Origin: RUG14300 sp964619685 | GTDB taxonomy: Bacteria > Bacillota > Clostridia > Christensenellales > CAG-1252 | Length of the DNA: 9,441 nucleotides | Assembly (NCBI GenBank): GCA_964619685.1 | Contig: CAZUET010000074.1 | Location: 1-9,441 of the forward strand | Direction: 5' to 3' | Part shown: piece after piece, positions 1 through 6,507 of the stretch | Layout: each line of letters opens with the position of its first letter | Position numbering within the stretch: the first letter of the stretch is position 1 | Made by a program: the position numbers and the translations under genes | Notes under the pieces: generated by a model | Database searches by the model: none | What the model was told of the DNA's origin: nothing | Seen by the model: the letters and a program-made list of their open reading frames with translations, nothing else

Positions 1-39
1 ATATTATATATTTTTTTAGTTAAAACTGCAATAGAATGC

Positions 40-63
40 GGATAATATTTTTATCCAATTTTT
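40..63 (+). terminator. Weak candidate terminator at left edge
   Basis: GGATAA (40-45) pairs with TTATCC (51-56) around a five-base loop, and TTTTT follows at 59-63. The stem is AT-rich and short. If real, it would end a plus-strand gene lying left of the window. It could equally be chance in AT-rich DNA. Confidence 0.22.
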
Positions 64-155
64 GCAAAAAATAATACGATGAACAAAAAAAGTAAAGTTA
101 AACGTGCTGTAGAATGGTGGAATAAAGCAATGAAGTATCAAATGTCATTTCAACC

Positions 156-224
156 GTCCGCAAAATACAAAATTGTTGCACAACTTGATTTTCGCTAAGC
201 TCAATTCAGTATGCTCGCTATAAC
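156..224. repeat. Dispersed repeat, copy A (shortened)
   Basis: This starts GTCCGCAAAATAC and continues through AATTGTTGCACAA and TTGATTTTCGCT, matching copies at 2904-2986 and 6508-6590. It lacks roughly 14 bases in the second half, where the others read AAATTTCGACTTCGCTTACGC. CCGTCC (154-159) has its inverse GGACGG at 249-254, so the copy may sit inside weak inverted ends. It is non-coding and of unknown function. Confidence 0.6.
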
Positions 225-305
225 AGAGGACGATGAAAGTAATATTCAGGACGGGAATAAGTATAACTTAGTCTATTGGTGGGGATAACGATTATTAAAA
301 ACATC

Positions 306-341
306 AAAAAATCGCTACAGAGTGTGTTGCTCTGTAACGAT
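306..341 (-). terminator. Rho-independent terminator of tRNA-Arg
   Basis: On the minus strand, ATCGTTACAGAG (341-330) pairs with CTCTGTAGCGAT (322-311) over 12 base pairs, including one G-T wobble. The loop has seven bases and a run of six T follows. It begins three bases after the encoded CCA of the tRNA, so it ends that transcript. Confidence 0.9.
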
Positions 342-343
342 TA

Positions 344-420
344 TGGTGTGCCATAACGGATTCGAACCGTTGACCTTCAGAGTCGGAGTCTGACGCTCTA
401 TCCAACTGGGCTAATGGCAC
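344..420 (-). tRNA. tRNA-Arg (anticodon CCG)
   Basis: The minus strand gives a full cloverleaf of 77 bases. The acceptor stem is GTGCCAT/ATGGCAC with discriminator A. The D arm contains AGCCCAGTTGGATAGAGC. The anticodon stem TCAGA/TCTGA carries the loop CTCCGAC, which puts CCG at positions 34-36. The T arm is AACGG-TTCGAAT-CCGTT. CCA is encoded at 346-344. Anticodon CCG reads the arginine codon CGG. The gene stands alone between its own -10 box and its own terminator. Confidence 0.96.
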
Positions 421-424
421 ATAT

Positions 425-444
425 TTCGCCGAATTAACGGCGAA
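425..444 (-). promoter_or_regulatory. Hairpin in the tRNA-Arg leader
   Basis: TTCGCCG (425-431) and CGGCGAA (438-444) are perfect inverse copies around a six-base loop. They sit between the presumed start of transcription and the mature 5' end of the tRNA. It could be a processing-related leader stem; no T-run follows on the tRNA strand, so it is not a terminator. Confidence 0.4.
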
Positions 445-463
445 TATGCTTTGTTTTTCCTTT

Positions 464-469
464 ATTATA
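464..469 (-). promoter_or_regulatory. -10 box for tRNA-Arg
   Basis: Perfect TATAAT on the minus strand, about 44 bases before the mature tRNA 5' end. The -35 region is poor: TTATTA lies 18 bases upstream. The leader would be roughly 35 bases long and contain the 425-444 hairpin. Confidence 0.55.
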
Positions 470-639
470 CATACCGTTTATTGTTAATAATAACCTTTAT
501 TGGATATGCACTCTTTAATTCCGTTTCAAAATGAACTCGAATTTTTTTTAAATAATTCTTATTTTATTGTCCATTCTTACAGTCAAGGACAGCTTCATTA
601 AGTAAATGCACCTTCGATTTCACCAAAAATGCATTTAGA

Positions 640-1569
640 TTATGACAATCCTATAACCTCATTATCGGGTGGCGCAACAGGCTCTACATAGCCTATACGC
701 ACAAAGGGCATTGCTTCACCGTTTGCTCCTTGTCTATAAAGAATAGTTCCGTATATACTTACCCAATCACCGCTCTTGACCTTGACCTTTGCAAGATTGT
801 TATCGCAAATTGTGTAAAACTCTTGAATGTCGTTTGCACAGCAAGTCATGCATTTTCGACCTGCTAAGAAAAAGTTTTTGGGCAATTTTGGATGGTTCTC
901 TATCTGAGCAGTAAATACCACCTTCTTTTGGTTATATCTATCAGGGTAGTCCATACAATCTATAAACCATATACCATAGCTTTCATCGTCTATTACTATC
1001 TTGTCGCCCTCTAACGAATAAGGAAGATCGTCTGCTAAACTGAATTGATTACCGGACGGATCAAAATACAAAAATTCAAGATCTCTATTGATGAGCTTCA
1101 TATTGCGTTTAAAGGTAGTAGTTTCCTTCTCGTCTACACAGTTAAACATAATCACTACATTACTTGGGGTCAATATATCAACAAATTTTTGACGCATATT
1201 GTTAAAATATGTCCTAAATGTAGTCGCATCTATAACAGTAAGCGTTTGAACCACCTCAAAGCACTCGGGAAGTGTAAAATCATCCCACATTGCGTTCTCT
1301 TCGATATATACAACATCCGGATTTCTATCACGAACCACCTTTTCCGCTCTTAATAAGAAATCTTCCTTATCCTCAAAATTTTCAACAACGGTATGGTTAT
1401 CACGAAGAACACTCTCGTCATATTCCTCAAGTCCTTCTTCACATTGAAGAATGATTCCGCATGCTTCCGGATCAATAAATAGGTTTTCCGCAAGTGCCTC
1501 ATTCAAAAAATGAGTTTTACCTGCTTCTAATATACCGTTGACTGCTATTACTTTAAAGGTTTCTTCCAT
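640..1569 (-). CDS. G3E-like P-loop GTPase fused to a TIGR03943/DUF1980-type domain
   Basis: 309 residues. The N-terminal part looks like a divergent CobW/HypB/UreG (G3E) GTPase. It has a P-loop GILEAGKT at residues 12-19 and NCVD (143-146) in place of the NKxD guanine motif. The CxCC metal motif and ENEFG switch of true CobW proteins are missing. From about residue 215 it changes into a segment like the C-terminus of YcgQ (TIGR03943/DUF1980): HPKLPKNFFLAGR, then KCMTCCAND (239-247), then GDWVSIYGTI and a PxxxxYVEPV-like ending. The Cys cluster may bind metal. It begins 10 bases after the CobW gene stops, with no clear ribosome binding site, so translation is probably coupled to that gene. 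A role in GTP-driven metal delivery is inferred from the family and the neighbours, not proven. Confidence 0.85.
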   Translation of the reverse strand: MEETFKVIAVNGILEAGKTHFLNEALAENLFIDPEACGIILQCEEGLEEYDESVLRDNHTVVENFEDKEDFLLRAEKVVRDRNPDVVYIEENAMWDDFTLPECFEVVQTLTVIDATTFRTYFNNMRQKFVDILTPSNVVIMFNCVDEKETTTFKRNMKLINRDLEFLYFDPSGNQFSLADDLPYSLEGDKIVIDDESYGIWFIDCMDYPDRYNQKKVVFTAQIENHPKLPKNFFLAGRKCMTCCANDIQEFYTICDNNLAKVKVKSGDWVSIYGTILYRQGANGEAMPFVRIGYVEPVAPPDNEVIGLS

Positions 1570-1579
1570 AATTCAAACA

Positions 1580-2743
1580 CTAAAATAACTTTTGTATTGC
1601 TTGCTCGTCAATTTTTGAACCGATAACACATACTTTACCGATAACATCGGGAGCACCTAAACGGATATCATAATCGCCGTATACAAGGTCGAAATAATAC
1701 CACTCGTTAGCATCAGAAGCCTTAACTACACCCTTTGAACGCAAAATTACACCAAATTCGTCACCGCAAAGCTTGTCAAGTATCGAGGATAGCTCTGCCT
1801 TAGAGTAGCTCTTAACCGTTTCGGTACCCCAGCTTGAGAATACTTCGTCCGCATGATGGTGTCCCTCGTGATGGTGATGGTGGTCTTCGTCATGATCATG
1901 GTGATGGTGGTGACAGCATTCATGTTCTTCCTCATCGTCGTCGTGATCATGGTCATGATGACAACATTCGTGATGATGCTCGTGTTCGTCATCGTCATCA
2001 TCGTCGTCATCGTGGTGGTGATGATGATGGTGTAATTCATCTTCTTCACCATCTTCTTCATGGTGGTGATGGTGGCAACAGCATTCCTCTTCATCCTCGT
2101 CATGATGATGTTCATGATCAAGTTTAAGATTCTCGATAAATGAACCAAGATCAGATCCACCCTCAAGTGTTTCTACAAGTTTTTCGCCGTCTAACTCAAT
2201 AATAGGTGTAGTAATAACTGAACAATTAGGATTAATCTCCTTGATCTGCTCAAGTGCAATTTGCACCTTTTCTTCGCTAAGCTTATCGGTCTTAGAAATA
2301 ACTATATTGTGAGCCTCTTTGACTTGATCGATATAGAATTCACCAAAATTCTTGATATACATTTTACATTTACCGCCGTCAACTACCGTTACAACGATAT
2401 TTAACTCCAACGGTGCATCAACCTTCATTATTGCCTTTACAATATCGGAAAGCTTACCAACACCTGACGGCTCGATAATTATTCTATCGGGATTGAACTT
2501 ATTGATAACTTCCTTAATGGATGTCTCAAAATCGCCAACCAACGAACAGCAAATACAACCGGAATTAATCTCCCTAATTTGAACACCTGCTTCTTTAAGG
2601 AATGTTCCGTCAATACCAATCTCGCCAAATTCGTTCTCTATAATAACAACTTGTTCTTTGGATATATTAGATTCAAACATTTTTTTGATAAGCGTTGTTT
2701 TACCGGCTCCTAAAAATCCGGAAATAAGGTCAACTTTAACCAT
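1580..2743 (-). CDS. CobW-family (G3E, COG0523) metallochaperone GTPase with His/Asp-rich insert
   Basis: 387 residues. Motifs in order are Walker A GFLGAGKTT (9-17), ENEFGEIGID (36-45), the metal-binding GCICC (62-66, the CxCC motif), EPSGVGK (91-97) and SKTD (150-153) as the guanine-recognition motif. The CobW C-terminal domain runs from about 300 to 387. Between the two domains, residues 210-297 are almost wholly His, Asp, Glu and Cys, including a run of seven His and several Cys pairs. This is far longer than the usual His-rich linker. CobW/ZNG1-type proteins use GTP to deliver metal, usually zinc, to client proteins in the cytoplasm; the tract could buffer or sense metal. It is the first gene of an operon with the G3E-like fusion behind it. 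Start is at ATG 2743, with GTGAGG seven bases upstream. The actual metal cannot be read from sequence. Confidence 0.93.
   Translation of the reverse strand: MVKVDLISGFLGAGKTTLIKKMFESNISKEQVVIIENEFGEIGIDGTFLKEAGVQIREINSGCICCSLVGDFETSIKEVINKFNPDRIIIEPSGVGKLSDIVKAIMKVDAPLELNIVVTVVDGGKCKMYIKNFGEFYIDQVKEAHNIVISKTDKLSEEKVQIALEQIKEINPNCSVITTPIIELDGEKLVETLEGGSDLGSFIENLKLDHEHHHDEDEEECCCHHHHHEEDGEEDELHHHHHHHDDDDDDDDEHEHHHECCHHDHDHDDDEEEHECCHHHHHDHDEDHHHHHEGHHHADEVFSSWGTETVKSYSKAELSSILDKLCGDEFGVILRSKGVVKASDANEWYYFDLVYGDYDIRLGAPDVIGKVCVIGSKIDEQAIQKLF
1850..2118 (-). repeat. Low-complexity CAT/GAT-rich tract inside the CobW gene
   Basis: This encodes the His/Asp/Glu/Cys insert. Codons are mixed (CAT/CAC, GAT/GAC, GAA/GAG), with scattered near-repeats of CATGATGAT type. 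Such trinucleotide-rich DNA is prone to gain or lose codons, so the tract length may differ between strains. Long open frames on the other strand and in other frames here are by-products of it. Confidence 0.7.
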
Positions 2744-2766
2744 TTTTATGCCTCACTATAATATAA

Positions 2767-2787
2767 ATTACGAATTATTATCGCAAT
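2767..2787. promoter_or_regulatory. Inverted repeat over the CobW operon start (candidate operator)
   Basis: ATTACGA (2767-2773) and TCGCAAT (2781-2787) are inverse copies at 6 of 7 positions around a 7-base spacer. The element spans the predicted start of transcription, where a repressor would block. The half-sites use the same letters as Bacillus Zur boxes, but the arrangement is not the same, so I do not call it a Zur site. Confidence 0.35.
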
Positions 2788-2791
2788 ATTA

Positions 2792-2819
2792 ATTATACCA
2801 CATTTTTAAAATTTGTACA
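2792..2819 (-). promoter_or_regulatory. Promoter of the CobW / G3E-fusion operon
   Basis: On the minus strand, TGTACA (2819-2814) is followed after 16 bases by a perfect TATAAT (2797-2792). TGG just before the -10 makes it an extended -10. The predicted start near 2785 gives a leader of about 42 bases to ATG 2743. Confidence 0.65.
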
Positions 2820-2903
2820 GTCTTTTAAACATGGTTAGGAGAATTATTTGATATTATATATGTTTTTTAGATGCATTACTTAATGGTTTTAAATGCGGAT
2901 GCC

Positions 2904-2986
2904 GTTCGCAAGATACCGAATTGTTGCACAATTTGATTTTCACTACGCTCAAATTTCGACTTCGCTTACGCTTCGCTCTGTATGAC
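2904..2986. repeat. Dispersed repeat, copy B
   Basis: 83 bases from GTTCGCAAGATAC to CTCTGTATGAC. It is the same length as copy C (6508-6590) and differs at about 12 positions. It is flanked by CCGTTCGC (2902-2909) and GCGGACGG (2988-2995), which pair over 8 bases with one wobble, so the copy would form a long stem-loop like a small MITE. It lies in the spacer between the two divergent metal transcription units. Confidence 0.65.
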
Positions 2987-3051
2987 GGCGGACGGTGCGT
3001 GTCCTGTAAGTAAGTACATTTTTAAGTGAAATGTAAAAGTAAGTAGTGAAG

Positions 3052-3063
3052 TGAACTAGTTCA
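3052..3063. promoter_or_regulatory. Perfect 12-bp palindrome upstream of the exporter promoter
   Basis: TGAACTAGTTCA is its own inverse. It lies 35 bases upstream of the -35 box of the exporter gene, in a stretch (3005-3055) with repeated AAGTAAGT/AAGTGAA words. It could be an activator or repressor site; no family is assigned. Confidence 0.3.
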
Positions 3064-3098
3064 TTAATAAAACATCATAGTTATCAATATTAATTAAA

Positions 3099-3127
3099 TT
3101 GACTTTTTTGGGGTAATAGATTATACT
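3099..3127 (+). promoter_or_regulatory. Promoter of the heavy-metal exporter gene
   Basis: TTGACT (3099-3104), a spacer of exactly 17 bases, then TATACT (3122-3127). The predicted start near 3134 leaves a leader of only about 23 bases. The ribosome binding site AAAGAGAG (3144-3151) sits five bases before ATG 3157. Confidence 0.82.
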
Positions 3128-3156
3128 ATTTTTATTATATAATAAAGAGAGAAACT

Positions 3157-4185
3157 ATGCTGGAAGTATTTTTAGATGCACTAAAGGACAGCGTAATCGT
3201 TTTTGCGTTTTTGTTCGTTGTTTATATAGCCCTGTCTTTTTTGGAGCCAAAGCTTGCGAGAGCGTTAGAGCGTTCGCATAAATGGTCGCCGTTAGTCGGG
3301 GTTTCATTTGGCTTGATTCCTCAATGCGGATTCAGCGTTTTGGCTGCCGATCTATACCACAAAAAACATATAACCATAGGTACTTTAGTTGGTGTGTTTA
3401 TTGCGACAAGCGATGAGGCTATTCCCATTTTCCTATCAAGCGTAAATGAACCAAAAAAAATGCTAATGGTGTTGCCACTGATAGGAATCAAGTTTATAGT
3501 CGGTTTAGCTGTAGCGTATCTACTCGATTTTATATTCCGCAAACAAATCAAGGAAACGGTGGATCATCAAGTTGATTGCCATTGCGAAGAAATTGCTCAT
3601 ATAGGTTGTTGCGGTCATACCATTGATTATCATGAGCATGAACACGAACATGAACATGAGCATGAACACGAACATGAACACGAGCATGAACATGAACATG
3701 TAGAAGATAATCACGATGAAGAGCCTTATTTAGACCATGAAAACGATAAAAAATTCAAATTCGATAAAGAGTTTTTCCATCATCATATAGAGCATCCATT
3801 AGTACACAGTCTAAAAATTCTACTCTATATATTCATAATCAATATGGCATTCGGAACGCTTATCTACTTCGTTTCAGAAGAAGCTATAATGTCATTCCTA
3901 TCAACTAACAAATTCCTTGCACCACTTTTAAGCGTAATTATCGGTTTTATTCCAAATTGTGCTTCATCAGTTATAATCAGTGATCTTTATTTATTGAACG
4001 GAATCTCGTTCGGTGCATGCGTAGGCGGTTTGTGCGTAAATGCAGGCTTGGGATTATTCGTTCTTCTAAAGAATGTTAAGAATATCAAAGAAAACCTTGT
4101 TGTTATTGGAACGATGTTTGCTACCGGTATAATCGTTGGCTATGGCGTTAGCCTTATTGAGTGGGCGGTTCAAGGAATACTTTAA
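3157..4185 (+). CDS. ArsP_2/DUF2899-type heavy-metal exporter with His-Glu repeat loop
   Basis: 342-residue membrane protein with two related halves. The first half has GLIPQCGFSVLAADLY (about 52-67) and FIATSDEAIP (81-90). The second has GFIPNCASSVIISDLY (about 263-278) and a Gly-rich segment. These paired PQCG/PNCA signatures are typical of the 'putative 10TM heavy-metal exporter' family, annotated elsewhere as arsenic efflux or putative manganese transporter. I count about eight strongly hydrophobic segments. Between the halves, at about 128-212, is a hydrophilic loop. It holds CHCEE, GCCGH, eleven tandem His-Glu pairs (159-181) and a FHHHIEH stretch, all potential metal ligands. The gene diverges from the CobW operon and has its own strong promoter and terminator. 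Substrate is uncertain: the His-rich loop suggests Zn, Co, Ni or Mn rather than arsenic. Confidence 0.88.
   Translation: MLEVFLDALKDSVIVFAFLFVVYIALSFLEPKLARALERSHKWSPLVGVSFGLIPQCGFSVLAADLYHKKHITIGTLVGVFIATSDEAIPIFLSSVNEPKKMLMVLPLIGIKFIVGLAVAYLLDFIFRKQIKETVDHQVDCHCEEIAHIGCCGHTIDYHEHEHEHEHEHEHEHEHEHEHEHVEDNHDEEPYLDHENDKKFKFDKEFFHHHIEHPLVHSLKILLYIFIINMAFGTLIYFVSEEAIMSFLSTNKFLAPLLSVIIGFIPNCASSVIISDLYLLNGISFGACVGGLCVNAGLGLFVLLKNVKNIKENLVVIGTMFATGIIVGYGVSLIEWAVQGIL
3631..3699 (+). repeat. Hexanucleotide tandem repeat CAYGAR (His-Glu x11)
   Basis: Eleven and a half in-frame copies of CAT/CAC-GAG/GAA inside the exporter gene, encoding alternating His and Glu. Six-base units keep the frame when copies are gained or lost, so loop length may vary between strains. 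Confidence 0.9.
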
Positions 4186-4201
4186 AGAATACAATGTTTA
4201 A

Positions 4202-4241
4202 AAAAAATAGACAATGAAATACAAATCATTGTCTATTTTTT
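4202..4241. terminator. Bidirectional terminator between exporter and membrane-protein genes
   Basis: AAAAAATAGACAATGA (4202-4217) pairs perfectly with TCATTGTCTATTTTTT (4226-4241) around an eight-base loop. The A-run on one side and T-run on the other give a U-tail in both directions. It serves the exporter gene ending at 4185 (plus) and the membrane-protein gene ending at 4246 (minus). Confidence 0.93.
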
Positions 4242-4245
4242 ATGT

Positions 4246-5022
4246 TTATTTGCGAAATAGCTTCTTTATAAAGTCGAAATCATCATAGAAATACAACAAT
4301 AATACATTTAGAGCTAAACTTGCAAGAGTCCTTATCAATGTCATTATCAATACTAAAGGATTAGATGATGCATATATACAGAAGTTGATTATATCGGTTA
4401 TTCCAATAATTATTGCCCCTAAATACACCAGTAAGCTTCTCGGCTTAAATTCGTCCTTTGAAAATCTTGTGATAAATATTATACCGAAAAACAGTAAATT
4501 ACCTACGAAGTAAAGCAAACTGAATATAACACTTCCGTTTACTAATCCCGTAACAAAATCAATAAATGCAAAGAATAGTGCCAACACCGAATAGCTGAAT
4601 AGCATTGGATCATATTCGTAATAATATGGAACATTGGGTGCATATCTAATATGAAATACTATCATAAAAATGATAAAAGCCAAATACACTATCATCTTTA
4701 GGAAATTCAGTGAATAGGTTTTATTCAATATCTCACAAACCAAATAAAGAGATGCCCCCGCAACCTCTAATACTACGACCGTCCAATATAAAGCAACCTC
4801 TCCTTTGACAGGGTTTTCTATCATTTTTAATCGAACCATTTCACCAAAGCTCGATAGTCTACCATTGATACGGCTCATGTGTGACGCCGTATTACCTGTA
4901 AGCTTATTCTTCTTTTGCAATATCGATAACACTATAAATACTACCAATCCGATTAAAACCAAACATGTAACAACTATTGCCAATACAGTATCGGATGATA
5001 ATGCTGATATCAATGTATTCAT
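4246..5022 (-). CDS. Unrecognised 7-TM membrane protein
   Basis: 258 residues. I take ATG at 5022 because AGGAG (5032-5028) sits five bases upstream; an in-frame ATG at 5070 lies upstream of this site and has no such support. Hydrophobic segments fall at about residues 12-36, 77-97, 107-125, 140-160, 163-184, 196-215 and 221-244. A basic, soluble linker lies at 37-76, and YYYEYDP (133-139) follows the third segment. The C-terminus is basic and faces the cytoplasm if the inside-positive rule holds. I do not recognise the family, and no catalytic motif is visible. It is a single-gene unit with its own promoter and shares the 4202-4241 terminator with the convergent exporter, so there is no operon link to metal handling. 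Confidence 0.8.
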   Translation of the reverse strand: MNTLISALSSDTVLAIVVTCLVLIGLVVFIVLSILQKKNKLTGNTASHMSRINGRLSSFGEMVRLKMIENPVKGEVALYWTVVVLEVAGASLYLVCEILNKTYSLNFLKMIVYLAFIIFMIVFHIRYAPNVPYYYEYDPMLFSYSVLALFFAFIDFVTGLVNGSVIFSLLYFVGNLLFFGIIFITRFSKDEFKPRSLLVYLGAIIIGITDIINFCIYASSNPLVLIMTLIRTLASLALNVLLLYFYDDFDFIKKLFRK

Positions 5023-5049
5023 ATATACTCCTAAATTATTGATACTTAT

Positions 5050-5078
5050 ATTATATCGTTTTTCAGTCAAATTGTAAA
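5050..5078 (-). promoter_or_regulatory. Promoter of the 7-TM membrane-protein gene
   Basis: On the minus strand, TTTACA (5078-5073), a spacer of 17 bases, then a perfect TATAAT (5055-5050). The predicted start near 5043 leaves about 21 bases before ATG 5022. This supports the downstream start, because the ATG at 5070 would lie upstream of the transcript. Confidence 0.8.
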
Positions 5079-5149
5079 CGCCAAAAATTAAATGAAAGTA
5101 TTAATTTTAGACAATCAACCTTAATGAAAAATGAGAAAGTGCTTCAGTC

Positions 5150-5179
5150 TTGACTTATCCACTCTTTGCGTGGTATACT
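5150..5179 (+). promoter_or_regulatory. Promoter of rlmA
   Basis: TTGACT (5150-5155), 18 bases, then TATACT (5174-5179), with TGG just before it as an extended -10. The predicted start near 5186 gives a leader of about 24 bases. The binding site AAAAGGA (5193-5199) is ten bases before ATG 5210. Confidence 0.78.
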
Positions 5180-5209
5180 TTAACAAGCTCGTAAAAGGAA
5201 TGGTCAACA

Positions 5210-5992
5210 ATGGGTTTACTTATTTGTCCAAAATGTAAAAAAGAATTAAATAGAGAAGGCAATTCTTTAGCTTGTGAAAATCATCATTGTTATGACATAT
5301 CCTCAAGTGGATACGTTAATCTTTTGATACATAAAGCCACTGCAAATCCCGGTGATAATAAGGATATGATTGATGCTCGTGCAATTGTTATGAATAACGG
5401 TTACTATGCTTCTCTCGTACAAGAGTTAAAAACTATTTTAGATGCATATCATCCCCAAACCGTTCTCGACCTTGGTGCAGGCGACGGAAGCCTAACAAGA
5501 GCGATTAATTCGAATAATTTCTCGACATATGGCATTGATATATCTAAATTTGCAATCAATCATGCATCTAAAAGGGATAAAAAAACAAGTTATTTTGTCG
5601 GTAGCGTTGCAAATATTCCACTAAAAAGCAAAAGTGTAGACATTATAATCAACTGCTTTGCTCCTTTAGATAGTAAAGAGGCTATAAGAGTTTTAAAGGA
5701 AAATGGTTATCTTATCAAAATAACACCTTCCAAAAATCACCTTATAGAATTAAAACAAGTGATATACCCAAAAGCTTACTATAATGAAGAAAAAGCAATT
5801 CCCGATGGCTTCCGCATAATTAAGCAATCGATAGTGAGTGATAAAATAACGCTTAACGGAGAATATTTAAATTCAGTTATTAAAATGACTCCATACTTCT
5901 ATAAAACACCAAAGGAATATCTAAATAATGTCACCGACCTATCCATAGACTGCACTCTTGAATTCACAGTAACAATACTGGCTAAAGGGTAA
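5210..5992 (+). CDS. rlmA: 23S rRNA (guanine-N1-)-methyltransferase, RlmA family
   Basis: 260 residues, close to the family's usual length. The N-terminus is the RlmA zinc finger, with ligands C6, C9, C22 and H26 (CPKC ... CENHHC), followed by SSSGYVNLL, which matches the family. The SAM-binding motif I VLDLGAGDGSLT is at 85-96, the acidic end of the next strand is GIDIS (108-112), and NCFAPL (148-153) is the family's FAP loop. MTPYFYKT (226-233) near the end also matches. The family methylates N1 of a guanine in hairpin 35 of 23S rRNA: G745 in E. coli (RlmA-I), G748 in Gram-positives (RlmA-II, TlrB type, linked to tylosin-type macrolide resistance). A G748 target is inferred from the likely Gram-positive host. 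The gene may be co-transcribed with the Dabb gene 82 bases downstream. Confidence 0.93.
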   Translation: MGLLICPKCKKELNREGNSLACENHHCYDISSSGYVNLLIHKATANPGDNKDMIDARAIVMNNGYYASLVQELKTILDAYHPQTVLDLGAGDGSLTRAINSNNFSTYGIDISKFAINHASKRDKKTSYFVGSVANIPLKSKSVDIIINCFAPLDSKEAIRVLKENGYLIKITPSKNHLIELKQVIYPKAYYNEEKAIPDGFRIIKQSIVSDKITLNGEYLNSVIKMTPYFYKTPKEYLNNVTDLSIDCTLEFTVTILAKG

Positions 5993-6074
5993 TGCTTTAG
6001 CTGTAGCAAAAAAGCATGATCAATGGCTATTAAACATATACATAATAATTAAAAAAATTGTGAGGTATATAAAA

Positions 6075-6362
6075 ATGTTAAAACATATCATTTTTTGGAA
6101 ACTTATTGATAGAAATCGTATTGATGAAATTGCAAACGACTTAAATAATAGATTTAAGAGCCTATTAGGTAAAGTTGATGGCTTGATCGAAGCTGAGGTC
6201 GGTAGAAATGTAAACGGTGGAGAATTCGATCTCGTTTTGTATACCGTTTTTGATAATGCTGAATGCGAAAAGGCGTATCAAACAGATCCGTTACATATAG
6301 CAATTAAGGCAATCGTGCATTCGGTCGTTTCGGATAGAATTTGCATAGATTATAATTGTTAA
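6075..6362 (+). CDS. Dabb-domain (stress-responsive A/B barrel) protein
   Basis: 95 residues forming one whole Dabb domain (PF07876 type). It opens MLKHIIFWKL, with the conserved His at 4. The middle has GLIEAEVGRN (36-45) and FDLVLYTVFD (51-60), and then AYQTDPLH (67-74), the family's usual YxxxPxH. These ferredoxin-like proteins form dimeric barrels; some are enzymes, but most bacterial ones have no known role. I chose ATG 6075 because GAGG (6062-6065) lies nine bases before it; the in-frame GTG at 6060 overlaps that site. No separate promoter is clear, so read-through from rlmA is likely. Confidence 0.9.
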   Translation: MLKHIIFWKLIDRNRIDEIANDLNNRFKSLLGKVDGLIEAEVGRNVNGGEFDLVLYTVFDNAECEKAYQTDPLHIAIKAIVHSVVSDRICIDYNC

Positions 6363-6418
6363 TTGATAATAATCAGTGCGAAGTTTTCCTTCCTCTGTCA
6401 TATTGAACGAAAAGAATG

Positions 6419-6427
6419 TGGTATAAT
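6419..6427 (+). promoter_or_regulatory. Orphan extended -10 in the 6363-6716 spacer
   Basis: TGG followed by a perfect TATAAT (6422-6427). No good -35 is present: TTGAAC at 6403-6408 is only 13 bases away. No gene follows on this strand before 6717, so it is either chance or the start of a small non-coding transcript through the repeat region. Confidence 0.25.
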
Positions 6428-6507
6428 AAGTTGGAAATAAATTCAAATAATAAATGAGGCTTTTCGTTGCCGTCTAAGATACTGCAAGACTTTCCGTCCG
6501 TTCATTC

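Larger units (their letters stand above)
1..305. other. Intergenic region without a convincing gene
   Basis: I see no supportable gene here. The stretch holds an AT-rich hairpin near the left edge (40-56), a 39-codon open frame at 79-198 with no ribosome binding site, and a shortened copy of the dispersed 83-base repeat at 156-224. The end of the small open frame is simply the repeat read in frame, which argues against it being a gene. Confidence 0.6.

Noticed and set aside
79..198. 39-codon open frame near the left edge
   Set aside because: No ribosome binding site, and its second half is the dispersed repeat read in frame; nothing resembles a known protein.
604..636. AAATGCA/TGCATTT hairpin after the G3E-fusion gene as a terminator
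   Set aside because: The loop is 19 bases and no T-run follows on the minus strand, so it is not a convincing terminator; the operon's end remains unassigned.
1747..2166. Long open frames on both strands over the His-rich tract of the CobW gene
   Set aside because: They are by-products of CAT/GAT trinucleotide bias; the translated products are Met/Thr/Ile- or His/Arg/Asp-rich low complexity with no start signals.
5993..6018. TGCTTT/AAAGCA inverse words between rlmA and the Dabb gene
   Set aside because: Only six pairs, and no T-run follows; not enough to call a terminator separating the two genes.
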